50,472 bases of DNA from a virus. Of this stretch, positions 49,885 to 50,472 are shown one piece after another. Position numbers and translations under genes: made by a program. The notes under the pieces are model-generated. The model worked only from the letters and a program-made list of their open reading frames with translations, had not been told where the DNA came from and ran no database searches. The DNA lies in the IMG/VR virus record IMGVR_UViG_3300025122_003195, positions 1 to 50,472 of that record. The stretch is one strand, 5' to 3'. Numbering within the stretch: position 1 is the stretch's first letter; each line of letters starts with the position of its first letter.

Positions 49885-50472
49885 AACCATATCTTAAAAA
49901 GTGGCACAAATATATCAAAATTGATGAAATGGCCACTCGCTGGAAGGAAGAAGGACTTGAAGGTCCGTATCCACTAGGGTCAGGAGAAATGGGGGGAACT
50001 CTCGATGTTTTGAAGCAATACGTTACTCCTGATGACGAGAAAGCAACTCATTTTATTCACTTTGGTGGGGTTGGAGAGCGAGACGTCTCCCCGGTAAAGA
50101 AGAAGGCCGCTTCATGGTCCAATCAGATGGTGGCGGATCCTAAACTGGGTCCTGCAAAAGATGTTAGTGCTGGCACTCGACAATCAAAACACGGCCCCCA
50201 GTTCAAGTTTGGCGTCAACCCGTCTTCCCAATATAACACCCCATATGGAATATATTCTTATCCCCTCAATCAAAGTATCTTTAGACAACTTGCAGACGGG
50301 ACACTGCCATTTGCTCAAAACGAGCCTTATATTCTATTGTTTAAAGTGATGGAAAACCTTCCTCTAATATACACCTCGCAAGATATTCCTGATGATGAGT
50401 ATAAAGAATATGTTCAGAAGCTTTTCTCAGACGAGATGCTTGAAACTGAAAGGGAGTCGAGGTACAAGCGTG
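49881..50472 (+). CDS. Unrecognised protein with a capsid-targeting-like N-terminus, cut by window end
   Basis: The reading frame starts with an ATG overlapping the previous stop (ATGA) and is still open at the window edge after 197 codons. The N-terminus MKPYLKKWHKYIKIDE resembles a prohead-targeting peptide with an I-D-E end. Further on there is a strand HFIHFGGVG and, at about 111-130, FKFGVNPSSQYNTPYGIYSYPL, then LPFAQNEPYILLFKV. The TPYGIYSYPL region could be a beta-rich catalytic or binding core, and an ADP-ribosyltransferase-type fold is one speculative option. I cannot assign a family. Because the nucleotidase before it has the same kind of N-terminus, both may be virion-internal proteins. 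Confidence 0.7.
   Translation, partial: MKPYLKKWHKYIKIDEMATRWKEEGLEGPYPLGSGEMGGTLDVLKQYVTPDDEKATHFIHFGGVGERDVSPVKKKAASWSNQMVADPKLGPAKDVSAGTRQSKHGPQFKFGVNPSSQYNTPYGIYSYPLNQSIFRQLADGTLPFAQNEPYILLFKVMENLPLIYTSQDIPDDEYKEYVQKLFSDEMLETERESRYKR

Noticed and set aside
1-50472. tRNA genes, CRISPR arrays, insertion sequences, attachment sites
   Set aside because: No gap exceeds 75 bases, no regularly spaced repeats or transposase-like proteins were seen, and no cloverleaf-like segment stood out on reading.

Overview
The window is a piece of a tailed, contractile-tail (T4-like) bacteriophage genome. All supported genes lie on the + strand and are packed end to end, and many neighbours overlap by 1 or 4 bases (TAATG, TGATG, ATGA). 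The phage assignment rests on a T4 gp25-like baseplate wedge protein, a gp6/J-type wedge protein, a gp55-like late sigma factor, a tail-associated PGRP-type amidase and several very long virion-type proteins. A marine, possibly large-genome myovirus is my inference from general resemblance. The host cannot be read from this window.

Region 1 (1-10030) is a glycan cluster. It encodes the end of a GT-D-like glycosyltransferase, a GNAT acetyltransferase, a sugar formyltransferase, a very short DegT-type aminotransferase, two SAM methyltransferases, a GT4 glycosyltransferase, a GT11 (alpha-1,2-fucosyltransferase-type) enzyme, an NH3-dependent NAD+ synthetase, a UDP-glucose dehydrogenase-like enzyme, a GDP-mannose 3,5-epimerase-like enzyme and a dTDP-glucose 4,6-dehydratase-like enzyme. 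Together they could make and transfer GDP-L-galactose-type, UDP-glucuronate-type and N-formyl/N-acetyl amino-deoxy sugars. The NAD+ synthetase sits among three NAD-using sugar enzymes.

Region 2 (10043-11842) holds small regulatory-type genes: an acidic 70-residue protein, an FmdB-like zinc ribbon, a single-span membrane protein, the gp55-like sigma factor behind a near-perfect ribosome binding site, and a small charged protein.

Region 3 (11842-48632) is a tail, baseplate and adhesin block. It runs amidase, an unknown 317-residue protein, a 2337-residue protein, gp25, gp6/J, a 639-residue putative adhesin, a 3727-residue protein with four LamG-like domains and a P2 gpI-like signature, a 340-residue protein, a 1578-residue protein, a 950-residue protein with a fibronectin-III-like region, a 318-residue protein whose N-terminus is related to the 340-residue one, and two paralogous proteins of 383 and 406 residues.

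Region 4 (48629-50472) holds a RuvC-like resolvase, a 5'(3')-deoxyribonucleotidase-like HAD enzyme and an unknown protein cut by the window end. The last two have N-termini resembling T4 capsid-targeting peptides.

There is no tRNA, rRNA, CRISPR array, IS element or minus-strand gene that I can support, and no gene-free stretch longer than 75 bases. The most interesting signals are a 12-base motif shared by two of the few real intergenic gaps, the capsid-targeting-like N-termini, the phage-borne GDP-mannose epimerase and NAD synthetase, the 205-residue aminotransferase, the giant LamG protein, and an apparent excess of GC-only palindromic hexamers.
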